A stretch of 64,000 nucleotides of DNA from Bacteroidales bacterium (GCA_017649855.1 JAGCGA010000038.1:1-64000); one strand, 5' to 3'. Counted from the first letter of the stretch, positions 8,323-16,042 are shown. The notes: a model not told the origin generated them from the sequence alone. Made by a program: numbers and translations.

Positions 8323-8859
8323 ATGAAAAACATCACCTTTATCCTCGCCGTGTGCTGTCTGATGATGACTGCATGCGCACAGAAACCCCAACAAATCAAC
8401 AATTCAACTGATCAACAATCCGACAACATGAAAAAGACCTTAATCGTTTATTTCTCGGCCACCGGCACCACCAAGGCCGCCGCGCAGAGACTCGCCCAGG
8501 AGTTCAACGCCGACCTTTACGAGATCACCCCGGAACAGCCCTACTCTGCCGCCGACCTCGACTGGCGCGACAAATCTTCCCGCTCCACGTTGGAGATGCA
8601 GGACAAGAGCTCCCGTCCTGCCATCAAGGGCAAATGCGAGAACATCGCCGACTATGACACCGTTTGGATCGGCTTCCCCGTGTGGTGGTACACCGCCCCC
8701 ACCATCGTCAACACCTTCATCGAGGCCCACGATTTGAGCGGCAAGGTACTCAACGTCTTCGCCACCAGCGGCGGCAGCCCTGTGGAGCCGTGCGCAGCTG
8801 ACCTCAAGAAGGCCTATCCGCAGTACAATTGGGGCGAGAGCCGACTGATGAACCGCTAA
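8323..8859 (+). CDS. Flavodoxin with lipoprotein signal
   Basis: The protein is 178 residues. Residues 1-18 form a lipoprotein signal ending in MMTAC, so Cys18 would be lipidated and the protein held outside the cytoplasm. After a polar linker the flavodoxin domain begins at about residue 36 with IVYFSATGTTK (FMN phosphate loop) and continues to GFPVWWYTAP, an FMN-stacking loop with Trp. An internal ATG at 8428 sits exactly at the domain start (MKKTLIVYFS), so a cytoplasmic form from that start is possible. Flavodoxin-type quinone or disulfide reductases carry electrons through FMN. The transporter gene follows after 13 bases. Confidence 0.85.
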   Translation: MKNITFILAVCCLMMTACAQKPQQINNSTDQQSDNMKKTLIVYFSATGTTKAAAQRLAQEFNADLYEITPEQPYSAADLDWRDKSSRSTLEMQDKSSRPAIKGKCENIADYDTVWIGFPVWWYTAPTIVNTFIEAHDLSGKVLNVFATSGGSPVEPCAADLKKAYPQYNWGESRLMNR

Positions 8860-8872
8860 ACATTCCATCATC

Positions 8873-9559
8873 ATGAATAAAAGACCCAAGTTGTCGCATG
8901 TGAGCGTCGGTTTCTTGCAGCAGTGCCTGCTTTTCACCGTGGTGCTCATCGCCTCCAACATCTTTGAGACCAAGCAACTTGCCGCCGGCCCCGTCCATCT
9001 CACGGGCGGCATGCTCACCTTCCCCCTCTGCTACATCATCGTCAAGATCGTGTGTGAGGTGTGGGGCTACCGGAGAGCCATCTTGCTGGTTTGGCTGGGC
9101 TTTGTGCTGAACTTCCTCTTCATCGCTGCCGCCGCCCTTGTGGACTTCTTGCCTGGCGCAGAATACTGGACCAACGACGCGGGCTTCCATGCCATCTTCG
9201 GCCTTTCGGCCCGCATCACCTTGGCCTCGTTCGTCGCCTTCCTCTGCGGCAGCTTCCTCAACGCCTTCCTCATGAGTCGCCTTAAAGCAAAGCACGCCGG
9301 CAAGAAACTGCCTGCCCGTTACTGCCTCGCCGCCGTGCTTGGTGAGTTGGTCGATTCCATCGTCTTCTTCCCCATCGCCTTCATCGGCGTGCTCGCAGGA
9401 ACGGAAGTGCTGGACCAGGCCATCGACCAGTTCGTCCTGAAGACCGCCTACGAGATCGTCTTCCTCCCGATTGTCATCCTCTTCATCAAGAGAATCAAAA
9501 AGTTCGAGGACTCCGATGTCACGGACAATGACATCAGCTATGATGTTTTCAAGCTATAA
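8873..9559 (+). CDS. Queuosine precursor transporter (YhhQ/Vut_1 family)
   Basis: This 228-residue protein has about six hydrophobic helices. The opening LLFTVVLIASNIFETK and GGMLTFPLCYIIVKIVCEVWG, and the later ELVDSIVFFPIAFIG, are characteristic of the YhhQ family, which imports queuine-pathway precursors (preQ0, preQ1 or queuine) for tRNA modification. The length matches the family. It begins 13 bases after the flavodoxin gene and ends before a strong terminator at 9584, so the two likely form one transcription unit. Confidence 0.9.
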   Translation: MNKRPKLSHVSVGFLQQCLLFTVVLIASNIFETKQLAAGPVHLTGGMLTFPLCYIIVKIVCEVWGYRRAILLVWLGFVLNFLFIAAAALVDFLPGAEYWTNDAGFHAIFGLSARITLASFVAFLCGSFLNAFLMSRLKAKHAGKKLPARYCLAAVLGELVDSIVFFPIAFIGVLAGTEVLDQAIDQFVLKTAYEIVFLPIVILFIKRIKKFEDSDVTDNDISYDVFKL

Positions 9560-9583
9560 ACATGCTTTCTTTCCGATTAAATC

Positions 9584-9618
9584 ACGCAAGAGTTTAAGCG
9601 ACTCTTGCGTTTTTTTTT
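9584..9618 (+). terminator. Rho-independent terminator after the transporter gene
   Basis: A 10-bp stem (ACGCAAGAGT with ACTCTTGCGT, loop of seven bases) is followed by an uninterrupted T tract to 9618. It closes the transcript of the preceding two genes. Confidence 0.9.
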
Positions 9619-9625
9619 ATTTTTG
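9618..9625 (+). promoter_or_regulatory. -7 box merged with the terminator T tract
   Basis: TATTTTTG starts on the last T of the terminator tract and lies 25 bases before ATG 9651, so the end signal of one unit and the promoter of the next are joined. Confidence 0.5.
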
Positions 9626-9650
9626 CCACTCCCAAAAAATAGTTAAAATT

Positions 9651-11126
9651 ATGAAGCGAATGAATATTTATGAAGAGGCCAGCCGCTGTCTGCTGTGTCA
9701 AGATGCGCCCTGTACGAAGGCCTGTGTGCACGGGGATCCGGCGAGAGCCATCCGTGCCATCCGCTTTGGCAATGAGAAGCTGGTCAACCGTTGGATCGCC
9801 GACTGCTCTGACGCCGACTTGGAGCGAGCCCAGCAGGCTTGCATCCACTATGACGAGCCTGTGCGCATCAAGGAATTGCTCCGCTCCGTCCGCTCGGACG
9901 AGACGACAGACACCCATCCCGACTTGAGCATCGACTTTTGCGGACTGCATTGCGAGAATCCCTTTTTCCTGGCGTCCTCTTCCATTTGCACGAACTATGA
10001 GATGGTGGCGCGCGCTTTTGAGGCGGGATGGGCCGGCGTTTATTACAAAACCATCTGTTTGCAGGACATTCAGGAGGTGTCGCCACGCTTTGACGCGGTC
10101 CACAACCATGGTCATCACGGCGATTTCTATGGTTTTCGCAACATGGAGCAGTTGAGCGAGAATCCTGCGGAAGTGGATTTCGATATCCTGCATCGTCTGA
10201 AACAGGATTATCCCACGAAGATCGTCATCGCTTCCATTATGGGCCAAACGGAGGAGCAGTGGATAGAATTGGCGAAGAGGGCCGAGGCTGCCGGCGTGGA
10301 TGCTGTGGAGCTTAACTTCTCCTGTCCGCAGATGCGGCTCGCAGGTATGGGCAGCGACGTGGGACAGAATGCAGAGTTGGTGCTGTTTTACACGGCCTAC
10401 GTGAAACGCAGTGTCCATATCCCTGTCATTCCAAAGATGACCCCCAACATCACGCATATCAACCAGCCTGCTTTGTCCGCTTTTCTGGCAAATGCCGATG
10501 CTATTTCGGCCATCAACACCATCAAGAGTGTGACGATGTCGGACGATGCTGCCGTTTCGGGCTTCAAGACGGTTTCCGGTCTTTCCGGCCGTGCCGTCAA
10601 ACCCATTGCCCTTCGATGTATCTTGAATATGGCTCAGAACTCCGCCATCCGCGGCGCCCATGGCAAATCTGTGGAATTGAGCGGCATAGGTGGAATTGAG
10701 ACGTGGCGGGATGCGCTTGAGTTCATCCAGCTGGGCTGCAGCAATGTGCAAGTCTGTACGGCGGTGATGCAGTATGGGTACCGTATCATCGACGACCTCG
10801 TGCTTGGCTTGCAACACTATATGGCCCATCGGGGAGTGTCGCACGTGTCCGACCTGGTGGGAGAACAGCTGCCTGCGTTTGTGCAGCCGTCCGACTTAGA
10901 CCGCCAGACCCTCGTCTATCCGAAAATAGACCATGAAAAGTGCGTGGGTTGTGGGCGTTGCGAGATCTCCTGCAGCGATGGCGGCCATCAGGCCATTCTT
11001 TTCGACCGCGCCACGCGTCGGCCCCGCGTTGTGGGCACGAAGTGTGTCGGTTGCCATCTCTGCCGCCTGGTCTGTCCCGCAGGTGCCATCGGCCTTGCCA
11101 ACCGGATCCCGAAGAAGCAGAAGTGA
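9651..11126 (+). CDS. PreA-like dihydropyrimidine/dihydroorotate dehydrogenase with N- and C-terminal Fe-S domains
   Basis: The protein is 491 residues. I chose ATG 9651 because the longer frame from 9471 overlaps the previous gene and the terminator. Residues 1-80 resemble the helical Fe-S domain I of dihydropyrimidine dehydrogenase (CLLCQDAPCTKAC, then DPARAI). About 100-410 form the FMN-binding TIM barrel (NFSCPQM, GMGSDVGQ, PKMTPNI, SGIGGIETW). The C-terminus has two [4Fe-4S] motifs, CVGCGRCEISC and CVGCHLCRLVCP. Pyrimidine dehydrogenase PreA normally pairs with PreT, which brings FAD and NAD(P); no PreT is nearby, so the electron donor is unknown. It may reduce uracil/thymine or a related ring in the cytoplasm. 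Confidence 0.82.
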   Translation: MKRMNIYEEASRCLLCQDAPCTKACVHGDPARAIRAIRFGNEKLVNRWIADCSDADLERAQQACIHYDEPVRIKELLRSVRSDETTDTHPDLSIDFCGLHCENPFFLASSSICTNYEMVARAFEAGWAGVYYKTICLQDIQEVSPRFDAVHNHGHHGDFYGFRNMEQLSENPAEVDFDILHRLKQDYPTKIVIASIMGQTEEQWIELAKRAEAAGVDAVELNFSCPQMRLAGMGSDVGQNAELVLFYTAYVKRSVHIPVIPKMTPNITHINQPALSAFLANADAISAINTIKSVTMSDDAAVSGFKTVSGLSGRAVKPIALRCILNMAQNSAIRGAHGKSVELSGIGGIETWRDALEFIQLGCSNVQVCTAVMQYGYRIIDDLVLGLQHYMAHRGVSHVSDLVGEQLPAFVQPSDLDRQTLVYPKIDHEKCVGCGRCEISCSDGGHQAILFDRATRRPRVVGTKCVGCHLCRLVCPAGAIGLANRIPKKQK

Positions 11127-11188
11127 TGCTTGGCGCTTTTCCAAGCTTTTTATTAAAATAGTATTTTGCGCATTGTATTTAATAGAGA

Positions 11189-11950
11189 ATGGACAGACGT
11201 GAATTTCTGAAGAAGACGGCCCTCGGGGTGGCGGCATTGGCGGCGACCAGCCTGCTGGAACATCCCGCCGTGGCTGCGGCAAACGAAATGATTAACAATA
11301 AAATACCGAATAATATGAAGAAAATAATGGTTATCGACGGCGGTCCGCGCCGCAACATGAACACCGCCTCCATGCTGGAATCCTTCGCCAACGGTGCTAA
11401 AGAGGGTGGGGCAGAAGTGAAGCTTGTCCGCCTCTACGATATGGACTACAAGGGCTGCATGTCGTGCATGGCCTGCAAGCTCAAAGGCAAAGCCTCGAAC
11501 ATCTGCAAGTTCAAAGATGCCTTGACCCCAGTCTTGGAGGAGATTGCCGAAGCCGACGGCTTGGCGCTCGGCTCCCCGAATTATTTCGGCGAGATCACGG
11601 CGCAGATGCGTGCGTTCCTGGAACGGCTGGCGTTCGCGTGGCTCTCCTACAACGACTACAGCATCACCGCCCCGAAGCGCATGCCCGTGGTGCTGATCGA
11701 GACCATGAACGGGACGCCCGAGCGCAACAACGACCACGGCTACGGCTCGATGGAACACTGCATCAGCCAGGCGTTGGGTCAGCCTGAGAAACTGATCGCC
11801 TACAACACTTACCAGGTGAAAAACTACGACCGCTACGAACTCGCCGGATTCTCCGAGGAGGCCAAACGGAAATGGCGCGAGGAGCATTGGGAAGAAGACC
11901 TGCAGAAGGCCTTTGACGCGGGAAAGCGGATGGCGGAAGCGAAAGAATGA
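11189..11950 (+). CDS. Flavodoxin/NADPH-dependent FMN reductase-fold protein with Tat signal
   Basis: The protein is 253 residues. The N-terminus MDRREFLKKTALG, a hydrophobic stretch and AVAAA form a twin-arginine signal, implying export of a folded, cofactor-loaded protein. From residue 43 a flavodoxin-fold reductase follows (IMVIDGGPRRNMNT as FMN loop, then CMSCMACK and LGSPNYFGEITAQMRAFLER), the pattern of iron-sulfur-flavoprotein-like NADPH-dependent FMN reductases. An internal ATG at 11315 coincides with the domain start. It lies 62 bases after the PreA-like gene and ends ahead of a large inverted repeat. The substrate is unknown; a periplasmic quinone or thiol reductase is possible. Confidence 0.82.
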   Translation: MDRREFLKKTALGVAALAATSLLEHPAVAAANEMINNKIPNNMKKIMVIDGGPRRNMNTASMLESFANGAKEGGAEVKLVRLYDMDYKGCMSCMACKLKGKASNICKFKDALTPVLEEIAEADGLALGSPNYFGEITAQMRAFLERLAFAWLSYNDYSITAPKRMPVVLIETMNGTPERNNDHGYGSMEHCISQALGQPEKLIAYNTYQVKNYDRYELAGFSEEAKRKWREEHWEEDLQKAFDAGKRMAEAKE

Positions 11951-12006
11951 ACGTGTTCCGTGAAGGTCGTTGAACGATTATATTCATAACTAGATAAACG
12001 GAGGAG

Positions 12007-12168
12007 ATTCCGCCACTTCCTATCGTCACTGGCGGAATGGTGCGTTGCACATAGGGGAAAGGGAGGAGAAGATGGGCGGCGAGGAAAATACTACCGTTGC
12101 ATGAAATTTCACGACCGCCGCCCATCTTCTCTTTCTTGGTCTCATACGGAGGTGCGCACCATTCCGCC
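12007..12168. repeat. Nested inverted repeats with competing hairpins
   Basis: Three perfect pairings are visible. ATTCCGCCA (12007-12015) pairs with TGGCGGAAT (12030-12038). GGCGGAATGGTGCG (12031-12044) pairs with CGCACCATTCCGCC (12155-12168). GAGAAGATGGGCGGCG (12066-12081) pairs with CGCCGCCCATCTTCTC (12116-12131). The first two use the same central segment, so they exclude each other. The whole 320-base gap between the Tat flavodoxin and ohrR holds this structure and the ohrR promoter, and no gene. Confidence 0.75.
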
Positions 12169-12207
12169 GCGAACTCAGTGAGCGAGCGGAATCTTTTTTT
12201 TAAAAAA

Positions 12208-12254
12208 TATCGTACACGATATAAATATTTTTTGTATTTTTGCATCGTGAACGA
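12208..12254 (+). promoter_or_regulatory. ohrR promoter with two operator-like inverted repeats
   Basis: TATCGT-AC-ACGATA (12208-12221) is a perfect inverted repeat with a 2-base centre. A second, imperfect copy, ATCGT-GA-ACGA, lies at 12244-12254. Between them sits the -7 box TATTTTTG (12235-12242). The two copies flank the promoter, a typical place for autorepression by a MarR-type dimer. Confidence 0.6.
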
Positions 12255-12270
12255 CATAAATACGCAAGCA

Positions 12271-12726
12271 ATGGAATACGAGCAACTTAAGCTAAAAAAC
12301 CAACTCTGTTTTCGCCTCTATACGGCGGCGCGGCTGACCGTGGGCGCGTATCACCCGTACCTCGACCCTTTAGGCATCACCTATCCGCAGTACCTCGTGC
12401 TGCTCGTGTTGTGGGAGCAAGACAGGCAGCCGGTATGCGACATCGCCAAGCGGCTGATGCTCGACACGAACACCGTCACGCCGTTGCTGCAGCGCATGGA
12501 GAAGTCGGGACTGCTGCAGCGCACGAAGGGCAAAACAGATACACGCCAGCGCATCGTGTCGCTGACTGAAAAAGGAATTGCCCTGCGCGAACAGGCGAAG
12601 CACATCCCCGAATGCCTGAGTACAAACATCTTGGAGAAAATGGGCTCTGTGGAGGAGTTGGCGACACTCGTGCCCGCCCTCGACAAACTCATCGAAGGGT
12701 TGAAAGAAGAGAAAATAGGCTGTTAG
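12271..12726 (+). CDS. OhrR/MarR-type redox-sensing transcriptional regulator
   Basis: The protein is 151 residues. ATG 12271 is chosen because the frame upstream runs through the promoter and inverted repeats. The N-terminal LKNQLCFRLYTAAR matches OhrR proteins, whose Cys near residue 13 senses organic peroxide; only the peroxidatic Cys, a second N-distal Cys (IPECLS) and a C-terminal Cys are present. The winged helix follows (VCDIAKRLMLDTNTVTPLLQRMEKSGLL, then RTKGKTDTRQR wing). Oxidation is expected to release it from DNA. The glutathione peroxidase gene 81 bases downstream would fit a peroxide-response unit. Confidence 0.85.
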   Translation: MEYEQLKLKNQLCFRLYTAARLTVGAYHPYLDPLGITYPQYLVLLVLWEQDRQPVCDIAKRLMLDTNTVTPLLQRMEKSGLLQRTKGKTDTRQRIVSLTEKGIALREQAKHIPECLSTNILEKMGSVEELATLVPALDKLIEGLKEEKIGC

Positions 12727-12751
12727 CTATTGGCCAAAAGCCAATGGCTAA
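12723..12751 (+). repeat. Hairpin of the TAGCTATTGGC family at the ohrR 3' end
   Basis: TTAGCTATTGGC (12723-12734) and GCCAATGGCTAA (12740-12751) form a 12-bp stem with one T-G pair and loop CAAAA; it overlaps the ohrR stop codon. Further half-copies (TAGCCAACAGCTAA) follow to 12765. A related structure lies at 32709-32757. Confidence 0.6.
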
Positions 12752-12807
12752 TAGCCAACAGCTAAAACGAACAAATAAAGTAATTGTATCACTAAAATAT
12801 TATAACA

Positions 12808-13353
12808 ATGGCTACTATTTATGATTTCAAGGCCCAGAACAACAAGGGCGAGGAGATGGACATGGCGCAATACCGCGGCAAGGTCCTCATGATTGTCAAC
12901 ACCGCTTCCAAATGCGGTTTCACCCCGCAATACGACGGCTTGGAGGCGCTGTACAAGAAGTACAAAGACCAAGGTCTCGTGATTCTCGGCTTCCCGTGCG
13001 ACCAGTTCGCCAACCAGGAGCCCGGCTCCGATGCGGAGATCGCGGAGTTCTGCCGTCTCAACCACGGCGTCACCTTCCCGCTGATGAAAAAAATCGATGT
13101 CAACGGCAAGGAAGCACACCCCATCTATGAATACCTGAAGTCGATGGCCCCGATCGAGGAGTACAAAGGCTTGAAGGCCAAGGCTTCGGCCGCTCTGTTC
13201 AAAACCATCAGCAAGAGCGTGGAGAAGGAGAGCGACATCAAGTGGAATTTCACCAAGTTCCTCGTTTCGAAGGACGGTGCCGTCATCAAACGTTTCCCAC
13301 CCACCACAACCCCCGAGGAGATGGAGGCGGACATTGAATCTATGTTGAAATAA
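12808..13353 (+). CDS. Glutathione peroxidase
   Basis: This is a 181-residue glutathione peroxidase-family protein. The peroxidatic Cys is in [15 protein letters not shown] (about residue 38), the Gln motif is in [14 protein letters not shown] (near 73), and the Trp-Asn pair is in KWNFTKFLV. Bacterial members usually accept electrons from thioredoxin rather than glutathione and reduce hydrogen and lipid hydroperoxides. No signal peptide is present, so it acts in the cytoplasm. It follows the OhrR-type regulator on the same strand. Confidence 0.93.
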   Translation: MATIYDFKAQNNKGEEMDMAQYRGKVLMIVNTASKCGFTPQYDGLEALYKKYKDQGLVILGFPCDQFANQEPGSDAEIAEFCRLNHGVTFPLMKKIDVNGKEAHPIYEYLKSMAPIEEYKGLKAKASAALFKTISKSVEKESDIKWNFTKFLVSKDGAVIKRFPPTTTPEEMEADIESMLK

Positions 13354-13365
13354 AACGTCAGGATT

Positions 13366-13557
13366 ATGGCACACGCTTGTGAAAACTGCAAGATTCGCGC
13401 ACACTATGACAAGAACCCCAAATCACTGATGGGCCGCATCTGGCACTGGCACATTAGCTTCTGTCCGGGTTGGAAATCTTACTTCACCTCGCAGTCGCCT
13501 GAAAAACAGGCCGAGCTGCGGGAGAAGTACCAATTTACTAAGATCTATGAACACTGA
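13366..13557 (+). CDS. Small conserved hypothetical protein with CxxC
   Basis: The protein is 63 residues and begins MAHACENCKIRAHYDKNPKS, with a CENC pair and a third Cys in SFCPGWKSY, followed by a charged C-terminal helix. The pattern is familiar from short Bacteroidota proteins of unknown function. It starts 12 bases after the peroxidase stop and overlaps the next gene by 11 bases, which supports translation coupling and argues that this short frame is real. The cysteines could bind metal, but there is no direct evidence. Confidence 0.7.
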   Translation: MAHACENCKIRAHYDKNPKSLMGRIWHWHISFCPGWKSYFTSQSPEKQAELREKYQFTKIYEH

Positions 13558-13993
13558 CAGAATCCTGCCCGTCAATCGGGAACATCTGCTGCTGATGCAG
13601 GTTTTGTGCTGGCTGGGTCCCGGCATCAAAATCCTCACAACCGGCGTGAAGTCCATGGCAGAGGTATCCAGCCACCATCCCGGACGCGTATGGTGGCTGG
13701 CCTTGATTGCCGTGGCTGTTGCCGTTGCTTTCTCGCTGATGTTCAACAACTTCGTCAAGCGATACACTCGGCGTATCCTCGACTTTCCCGAACGGAAAAA
13801 GTCGCTGTTCGCCTTCTTCGACCTGCATGGATATATCCTCATATTCTTTATGATGGGACTGGGCATCAGTTTGAAATTCATCCCTGGAATGCCAGCGGAG
13901 TTCTTTGCCGGATTCTATCCGGGCCTCGGTGCCGCCCTCTCAATAGCGGGAATACGGTACTTTGTCAGTTGGATGAAGGCGGTGCGGGAGTAA
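13547..13993 (+). CDS. Hypothetical four-helix membrane protein
   Basis: This 148-residue protein has hydrophobic segments at about 15-32, 47-66, 92-112 and 118-138, separated by short charged loops (NFVKRYTRR, DFPERKKS). No enzyme motif is recognised. The last helix ends WMKAVRE at a cytoplasmic-looking end. It overlaps the CxxC protein by 11 bases, so both are probably made from the glutathione peroxidase transcript; a link to redox stress is inferred only from that linkage. Confidence 0.7.
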   Translation: MNTDRILPVNREHLLLMQVLCWLGPGIKILTTGVKSMAEVSSHHPGRVWWLALIAVAVAVAFSLMFNNFVKRYTRRILDFPERKKSLFAFFDLHGYILIFFMMGLGISLKFIPGMPAEFFAGFYPGLGAALSIAGIRYFVSWMKAVRE

Positions 13994-14004
13994 AGTTCAG
14001 GTGG

Positions 14005-14452
14005 TTATATACATAATGGCACAAATACGATTGTGAAAACGGAGCCTCTTTGTTCGAGAGTGTTATGCAAAGAGCAAATATCCTGTTTTAAGATAAGTGT
14101 CGGTATATCAGATAATTATAGTCTTTAACTTTTCTCTTGATAGAAAAGTTACAAAAGATCAAGCCGACATGAATGCCGCCCGCTCTGTCCGCCCTCTGAC
14201 AGCGGCGGCAAACGTGAACAAAAATGCAGCTGTTTGCAAAAGGGAAGATTCTCTGACGGCATGCATTTTTGTAAACGCAAGCGCCTTTGCACGCCGCTGT
14301 TGGAGGCCGGCCATTCACGCCGCGTCCGCACCGCATGTCGGCATGCCCACCCGCGTGCTCTATGGGTTGGTGCCTCGGCAAAGCATGTTGGGGTTAACAT
14401 GCAATTTTCTCCTAGCTTTGAACTCATCTTTGTCTTGCCACCATGTATATAA
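14005..14452 (+). repeat. 448-bp repeat with terminal inverted repeats, copy 1
   Basis: The left end TTATATACATAATGGCACAA (14005-14024) and right end TTGCCACCATGTATATAA (14435-14452) are imperfect inverted repeats. Inside are a 9-bp stem (14127-14135 with 14142-14150) and a larger hairpin closed by 11 bp (14218-14272). Copy 2 at 49433-49883 is in the same orientation and nearly identical over long stretches. It fills the 508-base gap between the membrane protein and the EFR1-type gene and has no convincing gene, only chance frames. It may be a non-autonomous mobile element or a structured RNA element. Confidence 0.85.
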
Positions 14453-14468
14453 TTCCTATTAATATTTG

Positions 14469-14476
14469 TATTTTTG
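14469..14476 (+). promoter_or_regulatory. -7 box of the EFR1-type gene
   Basis: TATTTTTG, 17 bases after the repeat element ends and 25 bases before ATG 14502. Confidence 0.5.
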
Positions 14477-14501
14477 CACATTAATTGATAATGTAAATAC
14501 T

Positions 14502-15257
14502 ATGATCCTATACTTTTCAGGCACGGGTAACAGCCTGGCCATCAGCCGCCACATCGCGGAGAGACTCAATGAAACGGTGATGCCGCTCAGTCAGGCGGTG
14601 CATCAGGATTTGTCGCAGGAGCGGCGCATCGGGCTGGTCTTTCCCAGCTATTGGTTCAACGCGCCGCGGGCGGTGACCGAGTTGCTGCCGAGACTACAGC
14701 TGCCCAAAGAAGCGTACGTCTTCATCGTCATCCCTTGTGGCGCGCAGGCCGGCAACTCCATCCACACGGTTCAGAAACTACTGGCCGACAAAGGGTTGCC
14801 GTTGGCGTACAGCCAGAAGATCCGCGTGCCCGACAACAGCGCCGTCGGCTTCGGGCGCGACCCCAACAAGCAGGTATGGAAGTTCGAGAAGTACGCCGAG
14901 CGGCTCGATCGTATCACCGAGGAGATTGCCGCCGGCACGCATAGTCTGCACTACGCGTGGTGGGGACCGATAGGCGCGTTGTGCGCCCGTCCCGGCATGC
15001 AGCGCCGCACCCTGCCGATGCTCACGCCCGCCGTCAACACCGACCTCTGCGTCGGTTGCGGCATCTGCGCTGACGTCTGCCCGCAAAAGAATATTGTCCT
15101 CACCGACGGCAAAGCCCATTGTGACGACAACTGCACGCAGTGCCTCGCTTGCGTCCACTTCTGTCCGAAGCAGGCTGTCGAGCTCAACCACAAACCCACG
15201 CCCAAAGCGCACCAATACCACCACCCGAAAGTGACGGTGGGGGACATGAAACACTAA
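14502..15257 (+). CDS. EFR1-type flavodoxin-ferredoxin fusion
   Basis: The protein is 251 residues. ATG 14502 gives the flavodoxin start MILYFSGTGNS directly and lies after the -7 box; earlier in-frame codons fall inside the promoter. Residues 1-160 form the flavodoxin-like domain (FPSYWFNAPRAV, IVIPCGAQAGNS). The C-terminal part has two [4Fe-4S] motifs, CVGCGICADVCPQ and CTQCLACVHFCP. EFR1-family proteins are thought to shuttle low-potential electrons, but partners are unknown. The gene stands alone between the repeat element and a convergent hydrolase gene. Confidence 0.88.
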   Translation: MILYFSGTGNSLAISRHIAERLNETVMPLSQAVHQDLSQERRIGLVFPSYWFNAPRAVTELLPRLQLPKEAYVFIVIPCGAQAGNSIHTVQKLLADKGLPLAYSQKIRVPDNSAVGFGRDPNKQVWKFEKYAERLDRITEEIAAGTHSLHYAWWGPIGALCARPGMQRRTLPMLTPAVNTDLCVGCGICADVCPQKNIVLTDGKAHCDDNCTQCLACVHFCPKQAVELNHKPTPKAHQYHHPKVTVGDMKH

Positions 15258-15301
15258 TGTAAGGATGGCTTACCTATGGTAAAAAGCAGTTTATCTGCAA
15301 C

Positions 15302-16042
15302 CTACTCGTAATGCCGGATTCTGACATCAATTCCTTCCTCCTTTAATTGAGCGGGGATGTCTTTCACGTTGGTCTCTCCGTAGTGATAAGGGAATAATAC
15401 TTTGGGTTTCACTATTTTGGCAGCGCGTACCAGTTGTTCTGGAGTCATCGTGTAAGGTTGGTTGCAAGGCAAAAAGGCGATGTCGATGTCCTTGATGTTT
15501 GCCATTTCTGGGATGTCTTCTGTATCCCCGGCAATATAGATGCGCAGACCGTCAAGGGAGAGGATGTAACCATTGTCGCGCCCCTTGGGATGGAACTGCA
15601 GATGACCCTTCGTGGTGTTGTAGGCGGGGACAGCTTCCACGGTGATGTCGTCGGCCAACTGCAGGCGGTCGCCGTTTTTCATCGCTTTGCCGCCACCATA
15701 CATGTCAACACAGCGCTGATTCATAACTAGTTGCGTGCTCTCCTTGTGGAGCAGACGGAGGGTAGCCTCGTCGTAGTGGTCGAAGTGCTCGTGGGTGACG
15801 AGGATGATGTCGGCCTTGGGCATGGCGGAGTAGTCCACCTTGCGGTCACGCAGTTTCGCGCATGGGTCGATTTCTATCTCCCTTCCATCGTACTCGATGC
15901 GGATGCTGGAGTGCATCAGGGCATAAATCTTGACGGTTTTTCCACTTTGAGTGGTAAACACATCAGTTTCATAGTTCGTTTTTTGTCCGCAAGCAAAGAA
16001 AAGTCCGCTCATCACTAATAAATAGGTAATTATTTTCTTCAT
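15302..16042 (-). CDS. MBL-fold metallo-hydrolase lipoprotein
   Basis: The protein is 246 residues. The signal MKKIITYLLVMSGLFFACG has a lipobox with Cys18, so it is probably a membrane-anchored lipoprotein. The MBL metal motif THEHFDHYD lies near 88-96, and later ligands are in IYIAGDTED and FPYHYGETN. The short UlaG-like fold resembles L-ascorbate-6-phosphate lactonase relatives and other metal-dependent hydrolases; the substrate is unknown. The gene is convergent with the EFR1-type gene (44 bases between stops). Confidence 0.88.
   Translation of the reverse strand: MKKIITYLLVMSGLFFACGQKTNYETDVFTTQSGKTVKIYALMHSSIRIEYDGREIEIDPCAKLRDRKVDYSAMPKADIILVTHEHFDHYDEATLRLLHKESTQLVMNQRCVDMYGGGKAMKNGDRLQLADDITVEAVPAYNTTKGHLQFHPKGRDNGYILSLDGLRIYIAGDTEDIPEMANIKDIDIAFLPCNQPYTMTPEQLVRAAKIVKPKVLFPYHYGETNVKDIPAQLKEEGIDVRIRHYE

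Noticed and set aside
10340-10380. Apparent loss of the DPD catalytic Cys in the GMGSDVGQ loop
   Set aside because: As I recall, bacterial PreA proteins normally have MGSDVGQ here, so this is not a defect.
9594-10844. 416-codon minus-strand frame
   Set aside because: Antisense to the PreA-like gene; His- and Arg-rich nonsense composition typical of reverse-frame reading.
14097-14462. Frames inside the repeat elements (also 49516-49704)
   Set aside because: They read through hairpins and differ between copies after the hairpin; better explained as part of the repeat.
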